From contig NZ_MLHL01000032.1 in NCBI RefSeq assembly GCF_002000545.1, positions 1-48,801 of the forward strand: a DNA stretch of 48,801 nucleotides, read 5' to 3'. Of the stretch, positions 8,297 through 17,745 are shown one piece after another. The stretch's first letter is position 1. Every line of letters starts with the position of its first letter. The stretch comes from Rodentibacter trehalosifermentans (GTDB taxonomy: Bacteria; Pseudomonadota; Gammaproteobacteria; Enterobacterales; Pasteurellaceae). Under the pieces are notes generated by a model. The model did not search any database. It was not told the DNA's origin and worked only from the letters and a program-made list of their open reading frames with translations. A program made the position numbers and the translations under genes.

Positions 8297-10108
8297 ATGG
8301 AAACGTTATTAGAGCTATTTATTATTTTTAGGGATCAGGTTCTTAATAAAGCACCACTATTATTAGGTATTGTTGCCTGTATTGGCTATATTCTTCTCCG
8401 TAAGGATACAACAACCATTATCAAAGGAACGATTAAAACGATTGTTGGTTTTATGCTCGTTCAAGTGGGAGCCGGTGAATTAGTAAAAGGTTTTAAACCA
8501 ATCATTGAAAAATTATCCGAATATCACGGCTTAACAGGCGCAGTGATTGACCCCTACACCAGTATGCAAGCCACCATTGAAACTATGGCGGATAATTATG
8601 CTTGGGTGGGTTATGCCGTCTTACTCGCATTAGCCTTAAATATTTTGCTTGTGGTATTTAGACGCTTTACCGGCATTCGCACGATTATGCTCACCGGGCA
8701 TATTATGTTCCAACAAGCCGGTTTGGTCGCTGTATTCTATATGCTCATTGGCGCATCAATGATGGAAACCATCATCTATACGGCAATCATTATGGCGTTA
8801 TATTGGGGGATTTCCTCTAATATTATGTATAAACCAACTCAAGCCGTAACCGGTGGTGCCGGTTTTTCTATCGGTCACCAACAACAAATCGCCTCTTGGA
8901 TTGCGGTTCAACTCGCACCAAAACTCGGTAATAAAGAAGACAGCGTTGATAATATGAAATTGCCAAAATGGCTACATATTTTCCACGATAGTATTTCTGC
9001 GACTGTATTGGTGATGACCGTATTCTTCGGGATTATCTTACTCTCTTTCGGCTTAGATAATCTGCAAACTATGGCAGGAAAAACACACTGGACAATTTAT
9101 ATTTTTGAGACCGGATTAAAATTTGCCGTGGCAATTCAAGTGATTGTTATCGGGGTTCGGATGTTTGTTGCCGAATTATCCGAAGCCTTCAAAGGTATTT
9201 CCGAACGAGTCATTCCTAATGCGGTGTTAGCCATTGACTGTGCGGCAATTTATGCTTTCTCACCGAATGCCATGGTTTTCGGTTTTATGTGGGGAGCAAT
9301 CGGTCAATTCGTTGCTGTTGGTCTATTACTTGGTTTTGATGCTTCCGTATTAATCATCCCCGGTTTCATTCCAATGTTCTTCTCTAATGCCACCATCGGT
9401 GTATTTGCCAACCATTTCGGTGGCTGGCGCGCAGTAATGAAAATCTGTTTTGTGATGGGGATCATTGAAGTATTAGGCTCAGCCTGGGTTATTCACTTAC
9501 TCTCAACCCAAGGCGCAACCTTTAACGGTTGGATGGGGATGGCTGACTGGGCATTATTCTTCCCTCCAGTATTACAAGGTATTGTCAGTATTCCGTTCTT
9601 CTTCTTTGTCATCTTGGCTGCTGCATTTGTTTATATGGCATTTGCTGCGAAAAAATTGCGTGCAGCTGAAGCAGCGGCTGCGGCTGCCGGTAAAACCCTT
9701 GAACAAATGGATGGCTATGGCGTGGATGAAGACGAGGAAGAAATCGTTTCCCAAGAACAAGCAACTCAAAGTGCGGTCAAAAGTGATGATGTTTCCGATG
9801 ATACGGTTAAACCGGTTCGTATCCTTGCTGTCTGTGGTTCAGGTCAAGGTTCTTCAATGATGATGAAGATGAAAATCAAAGGCTATTTAGACAAACGTGG
9901 TATTCCAAACATTATGGATTCTTGTGCGGTCACCGACTACAAGGGCAAATTAGACAGTACAGATATTATTGTCTCCTCTAAACATTTATCCGATGAAATT
10001 CAAGTGAGTGAGGGTAAATTTGTATTAGGCGTACAAAATATGCTTAATCCAAACTCTTTTGGTGATGAATTAATCGAATTGATTAACAAATTCCAAAATA
10101 ACAAATAA
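8297..10108 (+). CDS. ulaA: PTS ascorbate permease, fused EIIC-EIIB (UlaA-UlaB)
   Basis: Inner-membrane transporter that takes up L-ascorbate and phosphorylates it to L-ascorbate 6-phosphate. 603 residues against 465 for E. coli UlaA, because the IIB domain is fused on. Residues 1 to about 455 are the hydrophobic UlaA-type IIC domain. A linker of about 45 residues rich in Ala and then Asp/Glu follows. Residues from about 505 are the IIB domain with [11 protein letters not shown], where Cys513 is the expected phosphocysteine. The linker DNA contains a DNA uptake signal (9769-9777) encoding Ser-Ala-Val. IIA is encoded separately next as ulaC. Fused IIC-IIB forms are known in related bacteria. 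The frame runs without break, so this is a true fusion and not an assembly join. Confidence 0.95.
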   Translation: METLLELFIIFRDQVLNKAPLLLGIVACIGYILLRKDTTTIIKGTIKTIVGFMLVQVGAGELVKGFKPIIEKLSEYHGLTGAVIDPYTSMQATIETMADNYAWVGYAVLLALALNILLVVFRRFTGIRTIMLTGHIMFQQAGLVAVFYMLIGASMMETIIYTAIIMALYWGISSNIMYKPTQAVTGGAGFSIGHQQQIASWIAVQLAPKLGNKEDSVDNMKLPKWLHIFHDSISATVLVMTVFFGIILLSFGLDNLQTMAGKTHWTIYIFETGLKFAVAIQVIVIGVRMFVAELSEAFKGISERVIPNAVLAIDCAAIYAFSPNAMVFGFMWGAIGQFVAVGLLLGFDASVLIIPGFIPMFFSNATIGVFANHFGGWRAVMKICFVMGIIEVLGSAWVIHLLSTQGATFNGWMGMADWALFFPPVLQGIVSIPFFFFVILAAAFVYMAFAAKKLRAAEAAAAAAGKTLEQMDGYGVDEDEEEIVSQEQATQSAVKSDDVSDDTVKPVRILAVCGSGQGSSMMMKMKIKGYLDKRGIPNIMDSCAVTDYKGKLDSTDIIVSSKHLSDEIQVSEGKFVLGVQNMLNPNSFGDELIELINKFQNNK

Positions 10109-10185
10109 TTATTCACAAAGTGCGGTCAGTTTTCAGTGAAAATTTACCGCACCACTTTCACACTACTATAGTTAAGGATGTCATT

Positions 10186-10653
10186 ATGTTAAAAGAATCA
10201 CTTATCGCAAACAATTCAATTAAACTCAATCAAACTGCAGCAGATTGGAAAACAGCGATCAAAATCGGCACGGATTTATTAGAGGCTTCCGGTGCTATTG
10301 AACCCCGTTATTACGATACCATTATCAGTAATATCGAAAAAATGGGTCCTTACATTATTTTAGCACCGGGTCTTGCCATGCCTCACGCTCGTCCGGAAGA
10401 AGGTGTGATCAAAACGGCGTTTGCTTTAGTCACATTAAAAGAACCGATTTATTTTGAAGGTGAAGATGACCCTGTTTATGTTTTAATCACCCTCGCAGGT
10501 AGTGACTCCGATCAGCATATGCAAGGTTTAATGGAAATTACTCAAGTGCTTGATGATCCGGATAACGATGATGGTGTAGATTTAAACCGTTTCCGCCACT
10601 GTAACAGTGCCGAAGAAGTTTATGCCGCCATTGATAACGCATTAAATGGCTAA
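10186..10653 (+). CDS. ulaC: PTS ascorbate-specific EIIA component UlaC
   Basis: Cytosolic phosphocarrier that receives phosphate from HPr and passes it to the IIB domain of the permease. 155 residues, mannitol/fructose-type IIA fold; E. coli UlaC has 154. The phosphorylated histidine is His67 in LAMPHARPEEG. A longer frame adds 22 residues, but ATG 10186 with AAGGATG (10174-10180) gives the family's normal N terminus. It lies 77 bases after the permease gene, with an imperfect inverted pair of uptake signals in the gap (10117-10160). Confidence 0.94.
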   Translation: MLKESLIANNSIKLNQTAADWKTAIKIGTDLLEASGAIEPRYYDTIISNIEKMGPYIILAPGLAMPHARPEEGVIKTAFALVTLKEPIYFEGEDDPVYVLITLAGSDSDQHMQGLMEITQVLDDPDNDDGVDLNRFRHCNSAEEVYAAIDNALNG

Positions 10654-10663
10654 TCTTATTTGA

Positions 10664-10692
10664 AAAAGTGCGGTTAAAATTGACTGCACTTT
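10664..10692. repeat. Inverted USS pair between ulaC and ulaD
   Basis: AAAGTGCGGT and a one-mismatch complement ACTGCACTTT face each other across about 8 bases. It forms a hairpin without a clear U tract (CCCCC follows), so it is more likely an mRNA-stabilising or partial attenuating structure than a full terminator. Confidence 0.5.
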
Positions 10693-10726
10693 CCCCCATT
10701 TCAATTTAACAGAAGGAATAATTACA

Positions 10727-11407
10727 ATGTCTAAACCATTATTACAAATTGCCCTTGACTCTCTTTCTTTAGAAAAAGCAGTTGCTGATGCTAAACAAGC
10801 AGAAAGTTCAGTGGAAATCATTGAAATCGGTACCATTCTTGCCTGTGCGGAAGGTATGAAAGCAGTTAGCACCTTACGGGCCTTACACCCAAACCATATT
10901 ATTGTTTGCGATTTAAAAACCACCGATGGGGGGGCTATTTTGGCTAAAATGGCATTTGAAGCCGGAGCAGACTGGCTGACGGTTTCTGCCGCCGCTCACC
11001 CTGCAACCAAAGCCGCTTGCAAAAAAGTGGCTGATGAATTCAATGCCGCACACCCTGAATTAAAGGTGAAAAAGGAAATTCAAATAGAGATCTACGGTAA
11101 CTGGACTGTCGAAAAAGATGCCAAAGAATGGGTTGAGTTAGGGGTGACACAAGCGATCTATCACCGCTCACGAGATGCCGAATTAGCAGGTAAAGGTTGG
11201 ACATCAGAGGATGTTGAATTAATGAAAAAATTATCCGCTTTAGGACTTGAGCTTTCCATCACTGGTGGCATTGTGCCGGAAGATATTCATCTCTTCAAAG
11301 AAATTAAAAATGCCAAGGCCTTCATTGCCGGTCGAGCGTTAGTAGGTGAAAAAGGCAAAGTTACCGCTGAAGCCATTCGTGCTGAAATTGACAAATATTG
11401 GACATAA
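10727..11407 (+). CDS. ulaD: 3-keto-L-gulonate-6-phosphate decarboxylase UlaD
   Basis: Decarboxylates 3-keto-L-gulonate 6-phosphate to L-xylulose 5-phosphate. 226 residues, TIM-barrel orotidine-5'-phosphate decarboxylase superfamily. The known active-site residues are all present at the expected positions: Asp11 (IALDS), Glu33 (IIEIGT), and Asp62, Lys64 and Asp67 (CDLKTTDGG). His146 and Arg149 (YHRSRD) follow, displaced about 10 residues by a Lys-rich insertion around residues 107-116. GRALVG near the C terminus is the phosphate-binding region. The sister enzyme hexulose-6-phosphate synthase is excluded by the ula context and the Lys64/Asp67 arrangement. AGAAGGAA precedes the ATG; a terminator follows at 11461. 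Confidence 0.95.
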   Translation: MSKPLLQIALDSLSLEKAVADAKQAESSVEIIEIGTILACAEGMKAVSTLRALHPNHIIVCDLKTTDGGAILAKMAFEAGADWLTVSAAAHPATKAACKKVADEFNAAHPELKVKKEIQIEIYGNWTVEKDAKEWVELGVTQAIYHRSRDAELAGKGWTSEDVELMKKLSALGLELSITGGIVPEDIHLFKEIKNAKAFIAGRALVGEKGKVTAEAIRAEIDKYWT

Positions 11408-11460
11408 AACGATAGTGTGATTAAATCGCATTTGAAATTTTGTTAAACTAATTCATAATA

Positions 11461-11496
11461 AAAATCGGATAAATAATTTAATTTATCCGATTTTTT
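11461..11496 (+). terminator. Terminator of the ulaAB-ulaC-ulaD operon
   Basis: AATCGGATAAAT and ATTTATCCGATT form a 12-bp stem followed by TTTTT, 54 bases after the ulaD stop. Confidence 0.85.
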
Positions 11497-11626
11497 ATAG
11501 CCGATACTTCTGAGAGCAAAGTGAAATTTTCAAGCAATAAATTCCAAACTAAATATTTTATTTCCAAAATTCAATAAAAATGAGTAAGTTTTGATAACTC
11601 CCCAAAGTGCGGTTGATTTCAGAGGA

Positions 11627-11658
11627 CAAAAAAGCGAACACAAGGTTCGCTTTTTTGA
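11627..11658 (-). terminator. Terminator after slyB (bidirectional)
   Basis: AAAAAAGCGAAC and GTTCGCTTTTTT flank a 5-base loop, with A and T tracts on both sides. It lies between the convergent ulaD and slyB genes. An unpaired uptake signal lies at 11605-11613. The rest of the 272-base gap shows nothing recognisable. Confidence 0.85.
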
Positions 11659-11679
11659 AAAATAAAATTTGATTAATGT

Positions 11680-12144
11680 TTAGTTAATAACAGAAACATT
11701 TAATGATGAGCCACCTACGATTTGAACACGTTTACCTGCAACAAATTGAGGATCGGCTTTTTGTACAACAACAATCGTCTTACCATCATCTTTTTTAATC
11801 ACAAGTTCGGCACCATTGACCTGACTTGCCTTCTCTTCAATTTTGCTACCGACTACCGCACCTGCAATAGCACCAACCGCCGTTGCTATCGCTTGCCCAC
11901 GACCGCCACCGATTGCATTACCGGCAACACCACCCAGTACACCGCCACCGACAGTTCCGATGACACCTTGGTTATCTGCTTGAATTTTTACCGGACGAAC
12001 CGAAACCAATGTACCGTAGCTAATTGAACGAGCTTCTTTCGCTTGAGCGGCAGAATAAACATCGCCACTAAAAATATCAGTATTTGCACAACCTGTTACA
12101 CCAAGTGCAACAGCAAGTACCAATGCTACTGTCATTTTCTTCAT
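11680..12144 (-). CDS. slyB: SlyB/Pcp outer-membrane lipoprotein
   Basis: Small outer-membrane lipoprotein with a glycine-zipper domain; the H. influenzae counterpart is known as the 15 kDa peptidoglycan-associated lipoprotein (Lpp/Pcp). 154 residues. A signal peptide ends in lipobox GVTGC with Cys19 as the lipid attachment site. Residues about 60-105 are a Gly/Ala-rich zipper (GGGVLGGVAGNAIGGG). A C-terminal beta-rich domain follows. SlyB forms ring complexes with outer-membrane proteins under PhoPQ-type stress in enterobacteria. It is 19 bases downstream of another small lipoprotein whose signal peptide is very similar. Confidence 0.9.
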   Translation of the reverse strand: MKKMTVALVLAVALGVTGCANTDIFSGDVYSAAQAKEARSISYGTLVSVRPVKIQADNQGVIGTVGGGVLGGVAGNAIGGGRGQAIATAVGAIAGAVVGSKIEEKASQVNGAELVIKKDDGKTIVVVQKADPQFVAGKRVQIVGGSSLNVSVIN

Positions 12145-12163
12145 AATTAATCGACCTTATAAA

Positions 12164-12463
12164 TTAAATTGGATTTCTTGGAGACCAAGTTGAAATATTT
12201 TTTAAACCATTGCCGTTATCTGATACTTTCACACAAGCGCCCACAACAAGGGTTGAATCATAGGCGTGAGTTACCGTTTCCACTTCGCCTTCTTGTTTAT
12301 AGGAACAATCATTTTTGCGGATAGTTAATTGAAGGTTTTCCCCTTTCATTTCACTAAAAATTACTTGACCTTTATATGCGCTTTCATCTTTTTGGTTATT
12401 TGATGAACAAGCGGCTAAACCTAAACTCAGTAGAACAGTTAATGCTAGGGTCATCTTTTTCAT
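12164..12463 (-). CDS. Small predicted lipoprotein, unknown function
   Basis: 99 residues. The signal peptide MKKMTLALTVLLSLGLAAC ends in a lipobox with Cys19, followed by Ser-Ser, which suggests sorting to the outer membrane. The mature part is about 80 residues with two cysteines (in NDCSY and GACVK) that could form a disulfide, and a probable short beta domain. I do not recognise a family. It sits between yecM (4 bases) and slyB (19 bases), so the three genes are likely one leftward operon. The first 19 residues are strikingly like those of SlyB, but the mature parts show no evident similarity. Confidence 0.8.
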   Translation of the reverse strand: MKKMTLALTVLLSLGLAACSSNNQKDESAYKGQVIFSEMKGENLQLTIRKNDCSYKQEGEVETVTHAYDSTLVVGACVKVSDNGNGLKNISTWSPRNPI

Positions 12464-12467
12464 TATG

Positions 12468-13037
12468 CTAAACCTCGAGTATTTTCTTTATTGAGTAAGG
12501 GTGAACTTTTATGCAAGTGTGATTTGCGCTTTTATCTGCAAAACTCACTGCAATGGAAGGATTTGGTAAACGTTCTCCTTCAACTTTCGGTTCACTAACT
12601 TTAATTGTTAATTGGGTTAAATGTTGCCATAAAAATTGTTGTTTGATTCTTGCGATCCATGCTTCTGTTGATTCATTCGCAAGGAAGGGAACCACAACCT
12701 CAATATGCTCCCAAGTTTCTTGAGGATATCGTTTATTTTTAGGAAACGGTAATTCAATAACATCAACAAATTGCCCGGCAAAGGCAAGCGGTCTTTCTAA
12801 TTGAATTAAATAGATAGGCCGCCCATTGACGATATTATCGGACAAAATTTTACCGTACTTTAATAATGCTGTCAGCCAAATTTTTGCATTTTGCTCATCA
12901 TTAACCCTCAACGCAATATGGTCGATATCATAATTGCTTAAATTCAGTTTCATAACAGAGGCAAGTTGTTGAATTTTTTCCTCAAAATCCCTTAATTCAT
13001 GCCAAAGTGCGGTCAAATTTTCATTGAAATTTGTCAT
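12468..13037 (-). CDS. yecM: YecM/VOC-family protein
   Basis: 189 residues of the YecM family, a vicinal-oxygen-chelate fold related to isomerases, without a known reaction. Family features are YDIDHIALRVN near residue 37, LIQLERPL, VIELPFPKNKRYP and TWEHIEVVVP, which provide the His and Glu residues of a putative metal site. Divergent from argS by 79 bases and first gene of the yecM-lipoprotein-slyB run. The yecM-argS neighbourhood is conserved in H. influenzae and in E. coli. An uptake signal lies near its 5' end (13005-13013). Confidence 0.85.
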   Translation of the reverse strand: MTNFNENLTALWHELRDFEEKIQQLASVMKLNLSNYDIDHIALRVNDEQNAKIWLTALLKYGKILSDNIVNGRPIYLIQLERPLAFAGQFVDVIELPFPKNKRYPQETWEHIEVVVPFLANESTEAWIARIKQQFLWQHLTQLTIKVSEPKVEGERLPNPSIAVSFADKSANHTCIKVHPYSIKKILEV

Positions 13038-13116
13038 ATTGTCCCTTTGAGAAATGCGTAAAGAACGCTATCATAGCCGATTATTTTTACTCTTCAAATT
13101 TAACGTAGGAAAAACC

Positions 13117-14850
13117 GTGAATATTCAATCTATTTTATCCGATAAAATCAAACAAGCGATGATCAAAGCCGGTGCTGATGAATCTTGTGATGCTCTTGTA
13201 CGTCAATCAGGAAAACCACAATTTGGTGATTATCAAGCAAACGGTATTATGGCGGCTGCCAAAAAATTGGGCTTAAATCCTCGTGAATTTGCTGAAAAAG
13301 TCCTAGAGAAGGCAAATTTATCCGATATTGCAGAAAAGCTTGATATTGCAGGTCCGGGTTTTATTAATATTTTCCTCAATCCAAATTGGCTTTCCAAACA
13401 AACGTCTTATGCCCTTGCCCAACCTCATTTAGGTATTCAAACCCCGGAAAAACAAACCATTGTTATCGACTATTCTTCCCCTAATGTCGCAAAAGAAATG
13501 CATGTGGGCCATCTTCGCTCCACCATTATTGGTGATGCCGTTGCCCGTACCTTGGAATTTTTAGGGCATCATGTTATTCGGGCAAACCATGTGGGGGATT
13601 GGGGAACCCAATTTGGTATGCTCATTGCCTATCTTGAAAAAATGCAAAACGAACAGGCTAATGAAATGGCTCTGCAAGATTTAGAAGGCTTTTATCGTGA
13701 AGCTAAAAAATGTTATGACGAAGATGAGGTTTTTGCCGAAAAAGCACGCCAGTATGTGGTAAAACTACAAAGTGGTGATGAATATTGCCTGTCTATGTGG
13801 CAACGTTTAGTGGATATCACCATGCAGCAAAACCAACGTAATTACGATCGTTTAAATGTCACCTTAACAGAAAAAGATGTCATGGGTGAAAGCCTATATA
13901 ACCCTATGTTGCCAAGCATTGTTGAAGATTTGAAAAAACAAGGGTTAGCCGTTGAAGATGAGGGCGCTCTTGTTGTGTATTTAGAAGAATTCAAAAATAA
14001 AGAAGGCGAACCCATGGGGGTTATTGTACAGAAAAAAGACGGTGGCTTCCTTTACACAACCACAGATATTGCCGCCGCCAAATACCGCTACGAAACCTTA
14101 AAAGCCGATCGGGCTCTTGTTTTCTCCGATACCCGCCAAAGCCAGCACATGCAACAAGCTTGGCTCATTACCCGTAAAGCAGGCTATGTCCCGGAGCGTT
14201 TTTCTTTGGAACACAAAAACTTCGGGATGATGCTGGGTAAAGATGGCAAACCTTTCAAAACCCGCAGCGGCGGCACGGTGAAATTGGCTGATTTATTAGA
14301 CGAAGCCATTGAACGGGCAACCACACTTATCAATGAAAAAAATAGCGCACTCTCTGATACGGAAAAAGCCGCTGTAATTGAGGCGGTGGGAATTGGCTCA
14401 GTAAAATATGCCGATCTCTCTAAAAATCGCACCACCGATTATGTGTTTGATTGGGACAATATGCTTAGTTTTGAAGGCAATACTGCCCCTTATATGCAAT
14501 ATGCCTACACCCGTATTCGCTCAATTTTCAATAAAACAGACGTGGATATGACCGCACTTTCTGAGGCAGAAATCATTCTCGACAATGAAAAAGAACGGGC
14601 GCTCGCCATTAAATTACTTCAATTTGAAGAAGCGGTACAAACCGTCGGTAAAGAAGGCACCCCTCATGTACTTTGTGCCTATTTATATGAATTAGCCGGC
14701 ATATTTTCCTCTTTCTATGAACATTGCCCAATTTTAAATGCCCAAGAGGAAAAGGTGAAATTAAGCCGTTTAAAATTAGCCCTATTAACCGAAAAAACTT
14801 TAAAACAAGGTTTAACATTATTAGGCATTAAGACCGTTGAAAAAATGTAA
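13117..14850 (+). CDS. argS: Arginyl-tRNA synthetase
   Basis: Charges tRNA-Arg with arginine; class Ia synthetase. 577 residues, exactly the E. coli length, when the start is GTG at 13117 (TAGGAAAA upstream). The longer frame adds 21 poor residues. The N-terminal tRNA-binding domain contains [16 protein letters not shown]. The HIGH-equivalent is HVGH at 129-132. The region of the KMSK loop reads [17 protein letters not shown], the usual degenerate form in ArgRS. The C-terminal anticodon-binding DALR domain contains [12 protein letters not shown]. Divergent from yecM. Confidence 0.97.
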   Translation: MNIQSILSDKIKQAMIKAGADESCDALVRQSGKPQFGDYQANGIMAAAKKLGLNPREFAEKVLEKANLSDIAEKLDIAGPGFINIFLNPNWLSKQTSYALAQPHLGIQTPEKQTIVIDYSSPNVAKEMHVGHLRSTIIGDAVARTLEFLGHHVIRANHVGDWGTQFGMLIAYLEKMQNEQANEMALQDLEGFYREAKKCYDEDEVFAEKARQYVVKLQSGDEYCLSMWQRLVDITMQQNQRNYDRLNVTLTEKDVMGESLYNPMLPSIVEDLKKQGLAVEDEGALVVYLEEFKNKEGEPMGVIVQKKDGGFLYTTTDIAAAKYRYETLKADRALVFSDTRQSQHMQQAWLITRKAGYVPERFSLEHKNFGMMLGKDGKPFKTRSGGTVKLADLLDEAIERATTLINEKNSALSDTEKAAVIEAVGIGSVKYADLSKNRTTDYVFDWDNMLSFEGNTAPYMQYAYTRIRSIFNKTDVDMTALSEAEIILDNEKERALAIKLLQFEEAVQTVGKEGTPHVLCAYLYELAGIFSSFYEHCPILNAQEEKVKLSRLKLALLTEKTLKQGLTLLGIKTVEKM

Positions 14851-14860
14851 TCCCATTGAA

Positions 14861-14887
14861 AAAGGCGCTTAATGCGCCTTTATTTTT
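14861..14887. terminator. Bidirectional terminator between argS and gloC
   Basis: AAAGGCGC and GCGCCTTT around a 5-base loop, followed by ATTTTTT on the right and, on the other strand, by TTTTTC. It serves the convergent argS and gloC genes. Confidence 0.85.
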
Positions 14888-15513
14888 TACTTTAAGAAAG
14901 GATTATCGGCTTTTTCTCGTCCAATCGTTGTATAAGGCCCGTGACCGGCAATAATGATCATATCATCATTGAGTTTAAATAATTTCTCACGAATGGAAGA
15001 AATCAATTGAGTGTAATTTCCTCTTGGAAAATCTGTTCGCCCAATCCCTCCTTGAAATAATACATCGCCGGTAAATGCCACTTTCTTATCTTGCTCAATA
15101 AAGCCGATATGCCCGGGCGTATGGCCCGGTAAATGGAAAATATCAAATTGAAAATCACCGATATTGAGCGTTTCACCTTCCTTCAGCCACCGATCCGGTA
15201 AAAATGCTTCAATGTGCGGCAAACCAAAACGTGCAGCTTGTTCCGGCAGACTTTCAAATAAAAAGCGATCCTCTTCCTGCGCCCCCCAAATTTCTACCTT
15301 AAAATACCCTTTCAATTGGCTTGCCGCCCCTACATGATCAAGATGCGCATGCGTCAACAAAATCACTTTTAAATCCAACCCCAGTTCTTCAATTCGCTGA
15401 ATCAGTTTTTCTGCTTCACCACCAGGATCGATAATAGCGGCCCTTTTTTCATCATCCCAAATTAATGAACAATTTTGTTGAAATGCTGTGACCGGAATGA
15501 TCTCGATATTCAT
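14887..15513 (-). CDS. gloC: Type II glyoxalase-like metallo-hydrolase GloC (YcbL)
   Basis: Metallo-beta-lactamase-fold thioesterase, 208 residues, expected to hydrolyse S-D-lactoylglutathione to D-lactate and glutathione. The motif HAHLDH (about residues 55-60) plus HTPGH, GDVLF and a terminal AGHGP supply the two-metal site. The short length without the C-terminal extension of GloB fits the YcbL/GloC branch. GAAGGAGA precedes the ATG. It is the last gene of a ldtD-mepK-gloC run with the same order as ycbB-ycbK-ycbL in E. coli. Confidence 0.88.
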   Translation of the reverse strand: MNIEIIPVTAFQQNCSLIWDDEKRAAIIDPGGEAEKLIQRIEELGLDLKVILLTHAHLDHVGAASQLKGYFKVEIWGAQEEDRFLFESLPEQAARFGLPHIEAFLPDRWLKEGETLNIGDFQFDIFHLPGHTPGHIGFIEQDKKVAFTGDVLFQGGIGRTDFPRGNYTQLISSIREKLFKLNDDMIIIAGHGPYTTIGREKADNPFLK

Positions 15514-15529
15514 TTTCTCTCCTTCTAAA

Positions 15530-15554
15530 CAAAAAACCGCACTAAAGTGCGGTT
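15530..15554 (-). terminator. Inverted-USS terminator after mepK
   Basis: AACCGCACT and AGTGCGGTT form a 9-bp stem with a 2-base centre. On the leftward strand it is followed by TTTTTT. It lies between mepK and gloC, so gloC probably also has its own promoter or depends on readthrough. Confidence 0.75.
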
Positions 15555-15569
15555 GATTTTTTCAACGTT

Positions 15570-16130
15570 TTACACGCCCCGCCAAGTTCTTACAGGGCCG
15601 GTGTCCACATGAACAAAATTACTGCGAGGATAAAAGCCTACCCCTCCGTTATTTAAACGCTCCGCCGCTTGTTTTACCTTGGCCAGTGGTACGCCCTCTA
15701 TACGAAAATCAATTGCCTGACCTTTCACATGGTAACTATTGCTGGCAACCCCACGACTTTGGCGATGGCGCATCGCATTGGTTGCCGGAGAACGATAGCC
15801 ACAAATAATTTGAAACTCTGCAGTTTGTAACCCTAACTGATTTTGAATACGATAAAACTTCATAAACAAATTCGGATCCATACGATGCACCTGATTCGTG
15901 CGTTTATCACGCATGAAATGATCCAATTTTTTAAGCATTGAAGCGGAAAAACCTCCATTTGGTGAAAACGCCGCACTTAAGCGTTCGCCCGTATTGATAT
16001 TACGGAATGCCAAAATACGGGGTTTAGGTGTAGAAACCATAGCAAGAATCGGATTAGACACCATCGTCGCCCCCAATACAATTCCCCCCAAAGACAGCCA
16101 CTTTCGGCGACTGTGGTTAATATTGCTCAT
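15570..16130 (-). CDS. mepK: Murein DD-/LD-endopeptidase MepK (YcbK)
   Basis: Periplasmic zinc peptidase of the M15/DUF882 family, 186 residues (E. coli MepK 182), cleaving peptidoglycan crosslinks including 3-3 links. The N terminus has a twin-arginine signal, NHSRRKWLSLGG, as in E. coli YcbK. The zinc site is SYHVKGQAIDFR (His and Asp) with a second histidine in FVHVDTGP near the C terminus; ICGYRSPATN precedes them. GGAGAAAA lies upstream of the ATG. It follows ldtD, which makes the 3-3 crosslinks this enzyme can cut, a sensible functional pair. Confidence 0.9.
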   Translation of the reverse strand: MSNINHSRRKWLSLGGIVLGATMVSNPILAMVSTPKPRILAFRNINTGERLSAAFSPNGGFSASMLKKLDHFMRDKRTNQVHRMDPNLFMKFYRIQNQLGLQTAEFQIICGYRSPATNAMRHRQSRGVASNSYHVKGQAIDFRIEGVPLAKVKQAAERLNNGGVGFYPRSNFVHVDTGPVRTWRGV

Positions 16131-16194
16131 TATTTTCTCCTTTTACTATCGTTTTTTGATAAAAAACCACATCGTTGTTAAAGTGCGGTCAAGA

Positions 16195-17658
16195 TTAAAG
16201 ATATTTTTTCACCGTATTCCAGTTTATTTCATTGTTCCCTACAGCACTGTCATACTTGTAAATATCCGGTAATACTTTGGTTTGACCATTATCAACCCAC
16301 GCAGTGACATAATATAAGAAAACAGGATTATCGGAACGAACATTTGCTGAAGTTGTTTTCTTGCTCGCTAGCACATTTTTCTTACGTTCATCAGACCAGC
16401 CTGCTTCTTTTAACAAAATACCTGCAAGCTGAGAGGATTTTTCCACCCGAACACAACCGGAACTTAAGGCACGATCTTTACGGGAAAAAAGCCCATGATT
16501 TGGCGTATCGTGCAAATAAATCGCATCGGAACTCGGCATATTAAATTTATAATTACCCAGCGCACTGTCACCCGGTGCTTGGCGAATTCGATAAGGGAAG
16601 TTTTTACCAATCGTATTCCAGTTGATGGAATAAGGATCGATGGCATTACCTTTACTATCTAAAATGCTATAACCATGTGCGGCTGCATACCCTGGGTCAC
16701 GTTTAAGTTTCGGCACAATATCTTCATTAACCAAACGCGTTGGCGCATTCCAAGGTGGGTTGACTACAACATTACTTAACTTACTGTACATCACCGGTGT
16801 GCGACGCTCATTTTTCCCCACAATAACTCGGGATTCTAAAACCAAACGACCATCACGATAGTATTGCAACTGGTAGCTTGGAATATTCACGAAAATACCA
16901 TTATAGAAATCGGGAATCACACGTAAACGTTGTGCATTAACGGCTAATTTTTTCCCTGTTGGTGTAATACCCGATGCTGAAATCATTGAGGATAAGGCTT
17001 GAATCGTTTGCTGGTAATGCGTATTCTGCGTGGATAATCCTTTGACATAAGCCAAAAGTTCTTGATTTTTAACCGCACTTAGCCAATGTTGGATTTGTTC
17101 ATCAGCGGGTTGTTGGGCTTTATAACTGTTTGATGAATATAACCAACGTTGTGCTTGCTGATTAATATTTGTGCTGTAATAAAGATAATCCAAAAAAGCA
17201 TCACTGAGTAATACATCGTAGGTTAACCCACCGGTCTGCTCTGCTTGGCTTAGCTGTTCTAAAGATTGCGCCGAGCGTTTTGAAATACCACTTGCAACCA
17301 TTGCCGCATATTCACGCAAAAATTGTTTTTCAGCGGCCTTGTCCTGCCATAATAACGCATAGCGATGCTCTGCATAGAGTTTGGCAAGAAGCGGTTTAAA
17401 CTGTAGATGCTGTTCACCGATTTCATGAATGAGCGACATTTCAAGCATCGCTTGTTTTTCCGCCGCCAATCGGGCTTGATCTTCTTTAATTTCCGCCTCT
17501 AATTTCGCCCTCTCTTCCGGCGAAAGTTTTGACATATCAATGCTTGATACCGTTTGATTTGTGGTTGAATTTTTCGCCCAATCTGCCAATGCACAACCCG
17601 ATGTTATCATCGACAGGGATAACGCCAACGCCCCTAATTTTACTGTTCCTTTCAACAT
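16195..17658 (-). CDS. ldtD: L,D-transpeptidase LdtD (YcbB)
   Basis: Periplasmic enzyme that forms 3-3 peptidoglycan crosslinks and can bypass penicillin-binding transpeptidases. 487 residues, clearly shorter than the 615 of E. coli LdtD but like the H. influenzae protein. A signal peptide ends near ITSGCALA; the Cys22 context is only a weak lipobox, so lipidation is possible but uncertain. Residues 28-75 are a charged, probably coiled segment. The YkuD catalytic domain holds LHDTPNHGLF and SSGCVRVEKS with nucleophile Cys402. AAGGAACG precedes the ATG. Downstream mepK and gloC follow in the E. coli order. Confidence 0.92.
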   Translation of the reverse strand: MLKGTVKLGALALSLSMITSGCALADWAKNSTTNQTVSSIDMSKLSPEERAKLEAEIKEDQARLAAEKQAMLEMSLIHEIGEQHLQFKPLLAKLYAEHRYALLWQDKAAEKQFLREYAAMVASGISKRSAQSLEQLSQAEQTGGLTYDVLLSDAFLDYLYYSTNINQQAQRWLYSSNSYKAQQPADEQIQHWLSAVKNQELLAYVKGLSTQNTHYQQTIQALSSMISASGITPTGKKLAVNAQRLRVIPDFYNGIFVNIPSYQLQYYRDGRLVLESRVIVGKNERRTPVMYSKLSNVVVNPPWNAPTRLVNEDIVPKLKRDPGYAAAHGYSILDSKGNAIDPYSINWNTIGKNFPYRIRQAPGDSALGNYKFNMPSSDAIYLHDTPNHGLFSRKDRALSSGCVRVEKSSQLAGILLKEAGWSDERKKNVLASKKTTSANVRSDNPVFLYYVTAWVDNGQTKVLPDIYKYDSAVGNNEINWNTVKKYL

Positions 17659-17686
17659 AAACGTTCCTTAAAGATTTTACGAAACA

Positions 17687-17711
17687 GACCGCACTTTATA
17701 AAAGTGCGGTC
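17687..17711 (-). terminator. Inverted-USS hairpin between prc and ldtD
   Basis: GACCGCACTTT and AAAGTGCGGTC form an 11-bp stem across 3 bases. On the leftward strand only a short T run (TGTTT) follows, so termination after prc may be partial. Confidence 0.6.
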
Positions 17712-17745
17712 AAAATTCAATGATTTTTTATTTCTGTTTTATTAA

